Shown here: in pieces, positions 17,225 through 26,904 of the stretch | Layout of the letters: each line of letters begins with the position of its first letter | Position numbering within the stretch: the first letter of the stretch is position 1 | Origin: Pseudomonas putida W15Oct28 | GTDB lineage: Bacteria; Pseudomonadota; Gammaproteobacteria; Pseudomonadales; Pseudomonadaceae | Length of the DNA: 64,000 bases | Direction of reading: 5' to 3' | NCBI RefSeq assembly: GCF_000708715.2 | Contig: NZ_JENB01000028.1 | Location: 1 to 64,000, forward strand | Made by a program: the position numbers and the translations under genes | Notes under the pieces: generated by a model | Told to the model about the DNA's origin: nothing | What the model saw: the letters and a program-made list of their open reading frames with translations, nothing else | Databases searched by the model: none

Positions 17225-18478
17225 ATGAGCTTCAGGACACTTGCTGCAAAGTTTCTGGAAACGGTCAAGGACGACCTGGGCATCCCTGCCCGTTTACGCC
17301 GGGTCATCGCCGACACCCCCAGGCTACGCATGCGGGTGGATGACACCGCCGCCGTCATCGCCTCATCGAGCGTGGTGCGCTGGCATGAGTGGTCGCAGCG
17401 TATCGGTTTTGGCCAGGGCAGCGAACAGAACGGTGAGGTCAGGGGCTGGCGCGCAAGCAACGGCCACTACCAGAGCGAGCATCGGCAGATCACCGCACTG
17501 GCGGGGCTGGGCAAGACCGAAACCCTGCATGAATTTGCCTGTGACATCAGTGATGTAACCGGCCTGTCCGCCTCCAAATCCGAGCTGTACAGGTTTTTCT
17601 CCCTGCAGCAGATGGCAGAGCAGGCCTGCCAGGCGTTCACTCGCGACATGAGCCAGGAGGGGCTTGCGCAGAACCTGCGCTGGCCGGAGATGGGCATCGT
17701 GCATGGTGGCAGCGACTTCATGGTGCGCTACGACTGGGATGATGGCCTGTACCTGGCCAACAGCGGCGGCTCGCACCACTTTGTCGCCGCCCGGCATATC
17801 GCCACGCAGTTGCAGCAACCGGTTACGCTGCACGGCCGCCTGGTCCGCAACGGCCTTGATGCCGAGGCCGCCTCCCGGCTGAACGAGGAGTACGCTATCT
17901 ATGCCGTGAACAAGGACGCGTTCTTCACTGAAGCACTCGATGCCTTGCGCGACTTCAAGGCCACTCATTATTGGGGCTACCTGCCGCCGCCGTACGACAA
18001 CGGCATGGCGATCTTTCTGCCCAGAGAGGAAGCACGCTCACACAAGGTCGCGCAAATCTTCGCCAGCGAAGGCTTTACCGATGTAGGTGAAGTGCTCGTC
18101 GAACTGGCGTCGCCGGGGGCGGCCGTGCAGCGCCGGGCGCGCCAGGAAGATTTGCGCGCGCGTATTGAAGCCCTGCCAGGGCTGGAAGCAAAAGCCGGCG
18201 TGGCACACCTTTTCGGCAAACACGCGGCAGCCGCCCTGCGCGTTGAGCTGGCGACACAAGTGGACTGGCAAACCGTGGAGCAGGCCACCCTGGATGAAGC
18301 CTTCGGCGTGCACCAGCTCGACGCCCAAAGTGTGTACGAAGCACTCGCCCAACATAGCCCCGGCGCCGTTTCCAGGCATTCACTGCAAACACTGCGCGCC
18401 ACAGTCGATGGCTACGCGGCGCTTCATGAGCGCCAACTCGCCAACCTTTCTACGCCTGACGCACCAAGCCCCGACTGA
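17225..18478 (+). CDS. Large soluble protein of unknown function
   Basis: A 417-residue soluble protein with no signal peptide. GGGAGTCACGCC precedes the ATG. The N-terminal half contains SGGSHHFVAARHIA and YDWDDGLYLANSGG, which look like a compact alpha/beta domain with possible catalytic His and Asp residues, but I cannot assign an enzyme class. The C-terminal third is helical. It is co-oriented with the exported protein upstream. By position it is an accessory or substrate gene of the secretion locus. A small GC-rich hairpin at 18468-18487 straddles its stop codon but lacks a T run. Confidence 0.6.
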   Translation: MSFRTLAAKFLETVKDDLGIPARLRRVIADTPRLRMRVDDTAAVIASSSVVRWHEWSQRIGFGQGSEQNGEVRGWRASNGHYQSEHRQITALAGLGKTETLHEFACDISDVTGLSASKSELYRFFSLQQMAEQACQAFTRDMSQEGLAQNLRWPEMGIVHGGSDFMVRYDWDDGLYLANSGGSHHFVAARHIATQLQQPVTLHGRLVRNGLDAEAASRLNEEYAIYAVNKDAFFTEALDALRDFKATHYWGYLPPPYDNGMAIFLPREEARSHKVAQIFASEGFTDVGEVLVELASPGAAVQRRARQEDLRARIEALPGLEAKAGVAHLFGKHAAAALRVELATQVDWQTVEQATLDEAFGVHQLDAQSVYEALAQHSPGAVSRHSLQTLRATVDGYAALHERQLANLSTPDAPSPD

Positions 18479-18500
18479 CTGCGGGGCAAGCGTCGCCTTC

Positions 18501-18935
18501 TCAGTTAGCGCAATACTGCCCAGCCAGTTGATGAATACGGGCAGCGGATTGCTCCTGGGCACTGGCCTGCTCGCAAGCCCACAGCAAGGTTGCCTCATCA
18601 GGAGCACCGCCAACCCCGGCAGCCTTCTGTGCCACAAACCACAGCGCACGCATTACGAACAGCGGGTCAGCATTCAGCCGCGGATCCCCGGCTGCCTGCA
18701 GGTAACCGACCAGCGCCTGGGTCGCGCTGGCCAAACCCTTGTCTTGACTGAACTGGACCAAGGTACCCAGTGCCTGCGGATTCATTGAAGGATGAATCGT
18801 CAGCGGCGTGCAGCGCTCGGAATCGAGCAAATCCCAAAATGTCACGCCGTCCTTGCAGACCATACCCACACGGCGACCACCCGCCATGTCATCAACCTCG
18901 ATGAAGCCGCCTGGCTGGTATTTGTGGATTTTCAT
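18501..18935 (-). CDS. Small soluble protein downstream of the DUF2235 gene
   Basis: A 144-residue soluble protein starting MKIHKYQPGGFIEVDD. The N-terminal third is beta-rich, the rest helical with Ala and Gln. It has no signal peptide, which would be unusual for immunity against a periplasm-acting lipase. It lies 126 bases downstream of, and on the same strand as, the DUF2235 hydrolase gene, so it is a candidate partner (chaperone or immunity) by position only. Confidence 0.6.
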   Translation of the reverse strand: MKIHKYQPGGFIEVDDMAGGRRVGMVCKDGVTFWDLLDSERCTPLTIHPSMNPQALGTLVQFSQDKGLASATQALVGYLQAAGDPRLNADPLFVMRALWFVAQKAAGVGGAPDEATLLWACEQASAQEQSAARIHQLAGQYCAN

Positions 18936-19061
18936 CTTCTAACCCTTACCGATTGACTGGCCGACCCTCGCCGGCAACAGGTGCATTCTAAGCAAGCAGG
19001 TTGCAAAAAGCGTTACTGCAGTGTTTGCCATCGCCCGTATTGCGTAACAGCCTTGGCTCAC

Positions 19062-20882
19062 TCAGGGCTCTGGAGCCTCCCAGGTAACGGTTCGCTGCTG
19101 CTCGGGCACAACAGGGCAGTCAACCATGGCACGAACCAGTGGCCTGCCATCTGCCCGGGCAATTTCGAATTCGTCCTTCAAGCTACCCTCCGGCCGTTCG
19201 ACAATCCATTGCGCAACCTGAGTGAGACCATCGCGAATGAACCCCGCCTGCGCACCCGGCGCCACGCCCTGCATGTCTATCGCAACCAGGAATCCGCGCT
19301 CACCCGCGAATGTCGGCGCCTCACGCACGGCCTCCAGGCTCCCCACCACGTTGCCATTGGTATCGTGGAGCGCGATCGGTTCATCGATACTCAGCGATCC
19401 TCGATTGCCGGTGAAATCACCGGCATCGGCAACAATGCGAGCGGCCTCGTAGCCAAAGCCCAGGTCAGCAAAGGCAGAAGAGCCTTCGGGGTCGACCCGA
19501 AGCACTGCATACTTTGCCGACACGCTCGCGCCGGGTAGAGGAACTTCCTTCAGGGCCAGGCGCTGGATATGTTCGACCTCAGGCTTTGAGGCCGCGAGCA
19601 ATGACGAGAGCTCTGCCACTTGCTTGCGCGACTCGGCAGCAATGGCATCGAAGTCGTCATCGATCAGCGCCATGGTGCTACCCATGCTTTCTGAAGTGTT
19701 ATCCGGCTCGGACGATGGGGCGCTGACCTTGCCGTCCCACCCAGCCAGCGTCTGCCCCACATGCTTGCCTATTTGCTGGATGAGCGGAGCAGCGAGCGAG
19801 CGATCATTTTCGAAGATGACTTTACGACCACCCACGGGATGGTCGAATGGTTTTTGTTGCCATGCCAGAAAACCGGGCGCGCCTTCCCACCCGATAAAAT
19901 TCCATGTGCCGCTCTCGGCAGGAAACGGTCGGTTATTGATACGGGTGTAAGACCCGTCCTCTTCCCTCTTGAACGCTTCATTACCCTTGAGCAAGCGAGA
20001 GTCAATCAAAGCATCCTGCAACCGCTCGGGGTCTTTGATCAACGCATTATATTGCTCGATGCGTTCAAGCTCTTTGGCCGGAAAAGCCCCCAACTCCACG
20101 CCTGCTGACTTCAAGCGGTCATACATGAATGCCAGCGGGCCAGCGGCCAGCAAGTCATTCCGATAGCCACCCCCAACCTGCGAATGAGCCCCTGCAAACC
20201 TGACCTCTTCGATACGCGAGTTGTCGTCATTGCGCAGCGCGCTGGTCAAAGGGAATGTCGCACGGTATTCATGCATTGCCACCAAGTGCGTGGTGGACCT
20301 GACGTTCCTACTGATCTCCAGGTTTTTCCGGACGTGGCTTTCTGTAGTGGGAATACCGTACGAGGCAACCGTGTCAAAAATGGCAAGCTTGTTGATTTCA
20401 GCCTGACCAGGCGGGATCAAGTAATCGTCCGTGGCCTTCCACTGGCTGTCGAGCCTGGGCACGCCACGGTCGATCACCTCGTTGGTAAATGCACGGGCCT
20501 GCGCCGCCCCTCGACTGAAGCCGATCACATTCAATTCAATATTCAGATCAGGGTTCTTGTTGCAGAACGTGACGAAGGCATCATAAGCCTGCTCGATCCG
20601 GTTCTGGCTGCCCCGCCCAGTACCTCGCTCGATCAAGGCGATTGGCGTATTACCCTTCTGGCTCCCCACCCCATCAAGATAAATTTTCTCCGACTGGCCG
20701 GTAATGCCGCCAGGGCCATACTTGCCGGGCACAGCGCTGGAGTTGAGGGAAAGGTTGGTGCCGTGTGCGGTGTCGTATTCATAAAGCCTGGCCACATTGG
20801 TATGGCCACCGAGCGGCGTGTCCCTGTCCTTGTTGTTATCGGTGCCATCCATGTAGACACTAAAATAAACTGTATTATTCAC
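19062..20882 (-). CDS. DUF2235 alpha/beta-hydrolase, candidate phospholipase effector
   Basis: A 606-residue protein whose first 400 residues form a DUF2235 hydrolase domain, the family of the type VI phospholipase effectors called Tle1. The fingerprint is intact: N-terminal YMDGTDNN, nucleophile elbow GFSRGAA (Ser123), FDTVAS (Asp170) and FAGAHSQVGGGY (His233), giving a Ser-Asp-His triad. Residues 420-606 form a separate C-terminal domain that may direct export. There is no signal peptide, as expected for a machine-delivered effector. The start is GTG at 20882 with AGGGATATGAA upstream. It is the last gene of a run headed by dotA, which supports delivery by the type IVB system. Activity and target are inferred. 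Confidence 0.8.
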   Translation of the reverse strand: MNNTVYFSVYMDGTDNNKDRDTPLGGHTNVARLYEYDTAHGTNLSLNSSAVPGKYGPGGITGQSEKIYLDGVGSQKGNTPIALIERGTGRGSQNRIEQAYDAFVTFCNKNPDLNIELNVIGFSRGAAQARAFTNEVIDRGVPRLDSQWKATDDYLIPPGQAEINKLAIFDTVASYGIPTTESHVRKNLEISRNVRSTTHLVAMHEYRATFPLTSALRNDDNSRIEEVRFAGAHSQVGGGYRNDLLAAGPLAFMYDRLKSAGVELGAFPAKELERIEQYNALIKDPERLQDALIDSRLLKGNEAFKREEDGSYTRINNRPFPAESGTWNFIGWEGAPGFLAWQQKPFDHPVGGRKVIFENDRSLAAPLIQQIGKHVGQTLAGWDGKVSAPSSEPDNTSESMGSTMALIDDDFDAIAAESRKQVAELSSLLAASKPEVEHIQRLALKEVPLPGASVSAKYAVLRVDPEGSSAFADLGFGYEAARIVADAGDFTGNRGSLSIDEPIALHDTNGNVVGSLEAVREAPTFAGERGFLVAIDMQGVAPGAQAGFIRDGLTQVAQWIVERPEGSLKDEFEIARADGRPLVRAMVDCPVVPEQQRTVTWEAPEP

Positions 20883-20911
20883 TTCATATCCCTATGAACA
20901 AACTGCCGCCA

Positions 20912-21364
20912 TCAGCCCTGATTCAACTTCAGAATATGCGTCTTTATGGCCTGCCCGGCTGCCTCGACAAGGCTCAGATAGAACGCCTTGCCCAGGCCGA
21001 GCAACGGCGATCCCTTCAATGATTCAGCCGTCGCCTTCAGCGTGATGACGCCGAATTGCTCTGCGATGATCTCGATACTGCGCTGGCGCTTCCCAGGCTG
21101 GTCATAGGGCTTTTGATACCACGTGGCAATCTGGTACTGGGCGTCCTCTCTTTCGAATGCCGCGTACAAGTGCTGGGCCAGCGCAATAACCGTTTCACGA
21201 ATCAGCCCAGGGTCGATATCTTGATTTTCCAGCAATGCCTCGAAAGGGGCATTGGCTACCGCCAGAAGATCTCCGATGGTGTAGCCCGCCATCGGTGGAA
21301 ACACACCAGGCGGCAACTCCACGGCTGGGCCATTCCCTTCATTTGAACTGTCTTCGTCGTGCAT
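20912..21364 (-). CDS. Small soluble protein upstream of the DUF2235 gene
   Basis: A 150-residue soluble protein with an acidic N-terminus (MHDEDSSNEGNG) and a helical body. AAGGAG lies at ideal distance before ATG 21364; a longer frame reaching further upstream has no such signal. The gap to the DUF2235 gene is 29 bases, so the two are very probably co-transcribed. No signal peptide or membrane segment. It may be a chaperone or immunity protein for the hydrolase. Family not recognised. Confidence 0.65.
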   Translation of the reverse strand: MHDEDSSNEGNGPAVELPPGVFPPMAGYTIGDLLAVANAPFEALLENQDIDPGLIRETVIALAQHLYAAFEREDAQYQIATWYQKPYDQPGKRQRSIEIIAEQFGVITLKATAESLKGSPLLGLGKAFYLSLVEAAGQAIKTHILKLNQG

Positions 21365-21456
21365 AAAAACTCCTTGCGCGAAATGTGGAAAAGCGCTGGC
21401 TACCCGCTGGTATTGGCCAATACCTGGCCAGACACCGAACACCATGCTCCGGATAC

Positions 21457-21834
21457 CTACTGCAATCGCAGCACAGCAGCATGGTAGAGCAGGGTCAGAT
21501 CCCGCCTGGCATTCAGCACTTCACTGTGAAAAACCGCAGATACAAAAGGCGCCACCTTGAAAAAGTCCGGCAGCACCTCCGGAGGGCTGGCATGGATCGG
21601 AAAGATCGGGTTGGCCGGTGCAGCCAACTGGAACTGATAACCAAACCCGCCCAACCCGGCGCGCTCGGACAGCGTCTGGGCAATGCACAGCACCGCCACC
21701 AGCCCGATCTCCGCCACGTCGTCAGCGTAGAGTTCACCACCATCGTAGATAAACTGCTCACCACGCACGATGGCCTGGTCAGCCAGGCCGGTCAGAAGCC
21801 GTCGAAGCTGCTCTTCCAGTTGATTGTCATCCAT
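21457..21834 (-). CDS. Small acidic protein, weak resemblance to IcmS
   Basis: A 125-residue acidic soluble protein between dotA and the DUF2235 gene set. Size and order of segments recall the effector adaptor IcmS (about 114 residues): EQFIYDGGELYADDVAEIGL and the following Gly-rich GLGGFGYQF may match the FYLNDRF ... DEVFSETGL ... GYGLGATYD region of Legionella IcmS as I remember it. The similarity is low and may be chance. If right, with the IcmW-like protein at 5146 the system would possess an IcmS-IcmW adaptor pair. Confidence 0.5.
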   Translation of the reverse strand: MDDNQLEEQLRRLLTGLADQAIVRGEQFIYDGGELYADDVAEIGLVAVLCIAQTLSERAGLGGFGYQFQLAAPANPIFPIHASPPEVLPDFFKVAPFVSAVFHSEVLNARRDLTLLYHAAVLRLQ

Positions 21835-22004
21835 GCCAAGCCTCCGCCAAGCGATCCGAGTCAGTTATCAAGATACGCACACGATTGCGCGTCACCGTCC
21901 AAGACAACCTGGGGCGGGTAAAATTCCGCCAACACTGGCAAATTGCCAGACCATTGTTGCACCCGCTCAGTGCCAAGCCATGTGCGGCATGACCGCGCTG
22001 TTGT

Positions 22005-24974
22005 TCATCGAACTTCGTCATCGCCGTCTTTGCCGCTTGCCGAGTCGCTTCCGGCTGGCAGCGCAGCGTCGTTGAACGGGTGATTCTGGCTCGCTGAATT
22101 TTCTGCACCCGCATCAGACGAGGCAGGCTGCTCCTGGGCCTGGTCGCCACCGGCAGGTGGCGCCCCCCCCTTCAGCGAGGCCTTGAACGCGTCGATTCGG
22201 GCGTCTGCACCTTCATGGTAGGCCGCCTTGCCTTCCGACATCGCTGTCGAAAAGGCTTGCTTGTACTCGGCGCCGGCGGCGCTTGCAGTAGACGCCAAGC
22301 CCGCACCTGCAGTCAGCGCGCCAGCCGATACAGCGCCACGCACCCGGCCACCCAGGGACGCGGACCCAGAGTTGCGCCAAGACTCCACGCCCGACCGCCC
22401 CGCAGACAATGCTGCACTGCCCGCGCCCCGCATGGCCCTGCCTGTTGAAGCGGCCCCCCCGGCGATCGCCCGCCCGAGGGCGACGCCCGCCGCGTCGCTG
22501 CGTTTCTCGCCGAGCGTACGATTGTCAGTCGACGCAGTCTCACCCTTGGCATCGCTGCCTTGGCTTGCACCGCCCGCGCCTTGACCGTTCGCACTGAGCA
22601 GCGGCGTCTTGCCTCCGGGACCACCGCGCGGCCCACCCCCTTTCGGCCCACCGCCCTCGGGGCCACCATCAGGAGAGTTGCCATCCCCAGACGTCAGTTT
22701 CTTCTGGCCCCCGCCCAGGCGCATGCCCGAGCCACTACCTTGCACCCTCGACCCCACAGAGGCTACGCCACCGCGCATTTCCGATGTTGCGCTGGTTTCA
22801 CCCATGCTGCCGAGGCCGCCGCCGATCCACCTCAGCACCTCGTCAGGCAAGGTCTGAGGCAGACCGAAAATCATGTACAGCACAGGCAGAAGTGTCAGGC
22901 CGAACACCATGAACCACCAGGCAAAGGTCAGGAACTCGGCAATGACCCCAACGCCACCGCTCGAAGAAACCACCGCCCCCCGCATGGCGAAGAAGCCCTG
23001 CGCTATGTAGTCGATCACAGGGTCGGATACCAAGATCGCGGCAAACAGCCCCAGAACGGCCAGTGCCGGGCGAGCGAACAACGACAGCAGCAACAGGTAG
23101 CCCTGCGTCTGCGAACCCACGAACGTCCGATCCGGCGTCATGTGCATCACGGCCCATAGCGGGGCAGCAATGATGGATTGCAACACGGCGAGCACCCAAC
23201 CGACGAACACGATCATGAACAGCGTATAGGGCAAGCTGGGAAGGAATACGCCAAAGTAGAAGGCCAGAGGCTCAATGTAGCTCGCCAGCAGCGCGAGCTG
23301 CTTGACTGGCACTTCCATGACCCAGTCCCACAGCGGGATGACAATCTTGTCGAGATCCAGACCGTTACCCAGCGCCTTGACCGATGAAAGAGTACCGGCC
23401 AGCACCCGTACCGTCGTCGCAGCACTCTTGATGGCAACATCGGCGAGCAGTATGCCGCCGCGGGCAACGCTGAGATAATCGCCCACGCACTTCATGCGGT
23501 TGAGCGAGCCCCCCATCTGCCCTGCCGTGCCACACAGTGGCGTCTGCCCGTTACTGCCCGCCCCCGTGGCAAGCTCGACCACGTTCTGCATCATGCCGTT
23601 GACGAACGAGGACATCTTGCTATCCATGTCCGCCCTCAATGACCCTACGTTGATATTGCTGTGTGGGTCCTTGGGGATGAGGCTCGCCAGGTCATCAGCC
23701 TTGGCGGCCTTTGCACCGGTGTAATCGTCTTTCTCTTCAGCCTTCTTGTCGATTGCCTCAGTCACAGTGGTGAGGCTGTTGCTGAGCAGCGAGAAACGCG
23801 CATCCGAGGGCAGCCCCGCAAGGGATGGCGCACCCACCGAGCCCACCGGTTCGGCAAGCACGTTGGCTATCTGCCCTCGCACCATGCCGACTCGCTGGAA
23901 CCAGCCTCCAGCCGCAGCCCAGCCATCTTTCGTGAGCGTATCCAGGAAATCCTTCAAGCCACCATCAACGTCGCTCTGGCCGTCAGTGACCTCCTTGACG
24001 AGGTTCGTCGCAATCTGGTCTTCCTGCGTCTTGACAATGGTATTGAAGCGGTTTGAATCGACCTTGTCCCAACCGGGATCGTTGATGGTCGCTGGCCATG
24101 AGTTGACCCACTTGTCCAGCTCGCCCATCAACTTGCCGGCCGCTTTCACTTTCGCAAGTTGAGTTTGTTCATGCACCTTCTCCAGCGCCTGGGGAATGGG
24201 GTCGTCCTTGGCCTGCGCCGCGTAGGTAGACAGCTTCACGGTACCGCAGAACGGCTCACCACCGCCCAGGTTGGTTACCGCATTGCGATCCTTGAGGAAA
24301 AACGTGTATTCGGTACGCCCATCGACCAACGTCTGCTTGTCGTAGACCTGCTCGACCTCACCGTTACCCAGGCTTGTGCTCTTGGACTGGACAGCGGGCT
24401 GGATACCAGACCCACTGTTGGCGTAGATGGCGTTTGCCGCCCTGGCGCAGTACGAAACAGCTACGTATTGCCGCGCAAAGTCACGCAAGCCATAGAAGTT
24501 GCCTGCCTGGTTGACACCTTGAACGATCCCGTCCGATGACAGCACGCCAATCGCCATGCCGGCTTTGTAGGTGCCGTTGGCAAAGCCGATGCCCCAGAGG
24601 GCGAACATCAGGACGATCAACTGGATGAAAGAGTAGCCGCTGGTAGTCGGCAGCAATACGGCACCGCCTGCCACGATCCGCACCGGCGTCCACAAGGACG
24701 ACCAGCTCTTGCCCATTGCCTCCCCGTCGTTGGCCGTGTTGGTTACCCCCATCACTGCCACGTACGAGACGATCAGCGACCCGATGATCAGGATGCCGCT
24801 GTTGAAGAAGCTGAACATGGTGGCAAGGATGTTCGCACCGGCTTCCACAGCGTTAGGGTCAGTACCAGCGACCAGGCTATCGATCACTGGCCCGAAAATT
24901 CTGCCCAGCATCTGAACCGACTGATCGGAGCAGTTGCTTGGGTCGCTGCACGGTGAAAACGGCATTTGAGCCAT
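22005..24974 (-). CDS. dotA: DotA/TraY-like inner-membrane protein of the type IVB system
   Basis: A 989-residue polytopic protein. Two or three membrane segments lie near the N-terminus (about residues 50-130), followed by a large periplasmic domain (about 150-500, with several cysteines) and a cluster of segments at about 555-710. The C-terminal 270 residues are a Gly/Ala/Ser-rich, low-complexity cytoplasmic tail. This is the DotA/TraY plan (Legionella DotA about 1048 residues). DotA is essential for export and itself forms ring-shaped oligomers in Legionella. The gene heads a leftward run with the IcmS-like, 150-residue and DUF2235 genes. A long non-coding gap separates it from the plus-strand gene at 25894. 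Confidence 0.85.
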   Translation of the reverse strand: MAQMPFSPCSDPSNCSDQSVQMLGRIFGPVIDSLVAGTDPNAVEAGANILATMFSFFNSGILIIGSLIVSYVAVMGVTNTANDGEAMGKSWSSLWTPVRIVAGGAVLLPTTSGYSFIQLIVLMFALWGIGFANGTYKAGMAIGVLSSDGIVQGVNQAGNFYGLRDFARQYVAVSYCARAANAIYANSGSGIQPAVQSKSTSLGNGEVEQVYDKQTLVDGRTEYTFFLKDRNAVTNLGGGEPFCGTVKLSTYAAQAKDDPIPQALEKVHEQTQLAKVKAAGKLMGELDKWVNSWPATINDPGWDKVDSNRFNTIVKTQEDQIATNLVKEVTDGQSDVDGGLKDFLDTLTKDGWAAAGGWFQRVGMVRGQIANVLAEPVGSVGAPSLAGLPSDARFSLLSNSLTTVTEAIDKKAEEKDDYTGAKAAKADDLASLIPKDPHSNINVGSLRADMDSKMSSFVNGMMQNVVELATGAGSNGQTPLCGTAGQMGGSLNRMKCVGDYLSVARGGILLADVAIKSAATTVRVLAGTLSSVKALGNGLDLDKIVIPLWDWVMEVPVKQLALLASYIEPLAFYFGVFLPSLPYTLFMIVFVGWVLAVLQSIIAAPLWAVMHMTPDRTFVGSQTQGYLLLLSLFARPALAVLGLFAAILVSDPVIDYIAQGFFAMRGAVVSSSGGVGVIAEFLTFAWWFMVFGLTLLPVLYMIFGLPQTLPDEVLRWIGGGLGSMGETSATSEMRGGVASVGSRVQGSGSGMRLGGGQKKLTSGDGNSPDGGPEGGGPKGGGPRGGPGGKTPLLSANGQGAGGASQGSDAKGETASTDNRTLGEKRSDAAGVALGRAIAGGAASTGRAMRGAGSAALSAGRSGVESWRNSGSASLGGRVRGAVSAGALTAGAGLASTASAAGAEYKQAFSTAMSEGKAAYHEGADARIDAFKASLKGGAPPAGGDQAQEQPASSDAGAENSASQNHPFNDAALPAGSDSASGKDGDDEVR

Positions 24975-25893
24975 TGTGAATACCTACCTGAATCGAGTTG
25001 CGGACGGTTGATCTGAATCGTTCGCGACGAATTCCCTTGGAATGCTCCGTCGTCCTTGAAGTGGGCTGCCATCCAACCCGGCAAGCCACAGGGCCCAGGC
25101 ATGCCTGCGAGCCCAAGCCATGGCGCTACCCCTGCAGCATGGCTGTCAGGATAGCGAAAGCGCGGTAATCTTAAACCAGAAATCGTCTAATTATCAAAAT
25201 AATGTTATGAAAGAAAACTAACAAGCACTGACGACAGGATGCTAGCTACCTGAAAATACGGATGGCGGTGCCAGACAGGCCAAAAATGTAAAGTCGTGTA
25301 AATATTGGCATTTAGCCATCAAACGATGGATAAACTACCGAAATAGCGTGATAACCTTCGCAATCTGCGGAAAACCCCTGCTACGCAGTGGATCATTCTT
25401 CAGATACTGCTTTCATAGGTTTTGCAGTCGGTTTTCAGGCGCCAAAAGGACGACATCGCGCGCTTTTTGCCAATTAACGAACTGAATGGCGTTTTTGCGC
25501 GACGAGTACAGAAGCCGGGTCGACACATCGCCAAAAACAGACCAAATGGCTGTTTTACGGGCGGTTGAGCCATCCTGGGAGTGACGGCAACGCGGGGATT
25601 GCGGTCTTGGACTGGCACCCACTTCGACCGGCTCGGCGGGGATACCTAAAGTAACCAAAAAAACGATGATTTCGGTGCACGCCCAAGAAATGCGAAAGCA
25701 AAAATGCTAAGGTCAATCGAGTAGATGAACCCCTAGGGTTCGCAAGGGTTTATCCAGCACGTCAGCGGAGAATCAGTGGATATCCGCATCAGCCTACGCG
25801 ACGTATGTACGGCGAGCCGCGCAGGGAAGCAGACGATGCTGAATGCCGACTGGTTGGGCGCATTCAGGCCCTGTGAATAAATGATGGACATAG
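24975..25893. other. 919-base non-coding region between divergent units
   Basis: No convincing gene is seen. The part next to dotA (25170-25260) is AT-rich and contains TCAAAATAATGTTATGAAAG, similar to TCAAAATAACTTGTTAGAAA at 16453-16472 in another divergent gap of this locus. The region 25440-25560 contains several GCCAAAA/TTTTTGCC words, including TTTTTGCCA at 25464-25472. It probably holds promoters for dotA and for the plus-strand pair at 25894; the length is unusual for this compact locus. Confidence 0.5.
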
Positions 25894-26490
25894 ATGCAGT
25901 TATCAATACGTGATGCCAGCCAATTCGTGATCGGTGCCGGGTTAATGCGGGAGAGAGCCATAGAGGCCTCGGGCAACCCGGCAATCAGCTTTGAGAACGT
26001 AGCGCAAGCGGCGCTGCGCGAGGGCCCTGACGGCCAGAAAGTCCGGCAGACGATCGACACCCTTGCCGAACATGAGTCGGCCTGGCTGCGCAGCACGCCA
26101 CCCCACACCCTGCGTTCCGACCGGATCATGCAAAGCAGGGCAGCCGAAGCAAACGCTTTCACGGCCATTCATTGCGCCGTGGTCAGTGCCATTGCCTTTG
26201 AGGTTGCCACCCCAACCGACAAGACCCATGCAGAGTCCGGCCTGCGCCAGTCACTCACCCGTGCTATCGATGCGATCGACAACACCCCGGGTTCCCGAGC
26301 GGATCGTGAAGGGCTGCTGGGCAGCCTGCGAGACCAGGTGGTGTCAGTGGCATCTGACGGCAACTTCATGAAACAAGCGCTGCGCCAGAGCGAACAGGCC
26401 TATCTGACTGCCGAGCTGGACAAGACATTCGCCCGCTACGCCAAGCCATCGCTGTCGCGCAGCGAGGACCTCAACGACTACAGCATGTAA
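25894..26490 (+). CDS. Helical soluble protein of unknown function
   Basis: A 198-residue, mostly helical soluble protein with no signal peptide or cysteine-rich motif. The Shine-Dalgarno is weak (GGA about 7 bases upstream). It is followed 10 bases later by another small helical protein on the same strand, the only rightward genes in the middle of the locus. They may encode substrates or regulators with their own promoter in the long upstream gap. No family recognised. Confidence 0.6.
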   Translation: MQLSIRDASQFVIGAGLMRERAIEASGNPAISFENVAQAALREGPDGQKVRQTIDTLAEHESAWLRSTPPHTLRSDRIMQSRAAEANAFTAIHCAVVSAIAFEVATPTDKTHAESGLRQSLTRAIDAIDNTPGSRADREGLLGSLRDQVVSVASDGNFMKQALRQSEQAYLTAELDKTFARYAKPSLSRSEDLNDYSM

Positions 26491-26500
26491 GGACGAGACC

Positions 26501-26854
26501 ATGCCGACTGCCCAGGACTTCCAGAGCTTCACAGCCTCCGTATTCCCGTCACAAGCGGCGGAAATCGTCATTGCCAAGCAGCCGGTGCTGGCCGAGTACG
26601 GCCAGGAGTTGCGCGGAGCAGTCAATCAGCTTGCGCCGGAGGCTTCACGAGCACTGCTCGCAGAATATGGTGCTGCCTCGCCAACGCTGCTCAACAGCAT
26701 CGAAGAGTCCATCCTGCAACGCGAGTTCGCCCATGAACATGCGCCTCAGCAGGCGCACCTTAGCCAGAACTGGCTAAACGCCGCCGACGCGCATGCGACC
26801 GGTATCGACGAGTCGGCGGCAGCGGCTGACGACATCTGGAATTCGGCGCCGTAA
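26501..26854 (+). CDS. Small helical soluble protein of unknown function
   Basis: A 117-residue acidic helical protein, second in a two-gene rightward unit with the gene at 25894 (gap 10 bases). It has no signal peptide, cysteine or recognisable motif. The tight pairing of two small helical proteins is typical of partner pairs such as toxin-antidote or chaperone-substrate, but nothing in the sequence decides this. Confidence 0.6.
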   Translation: MPTAQDFQSFTASVFPSQAAEIVIAKQPVLAEYGQELRGAVNQLAPEASRALLAEYGAASPTLLNSIEESILQREFAHEHAPQQAHLSQNWLNAADAHATGIDESAAAADDIWNSAP

Positions 26855-26904
26855 TACCCCCGACCCGTATCGCCGGCCTTCAGCTGACCTGAACCCTGGC
26901 GATA

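Noticed and set aside
25400..25658. Small minus-strand open frames in the long gap upstream of the 25894 gene
   Set aside because: Two overlapping short frames without ribosome sites and without protein-like composition; treated as non-coding.
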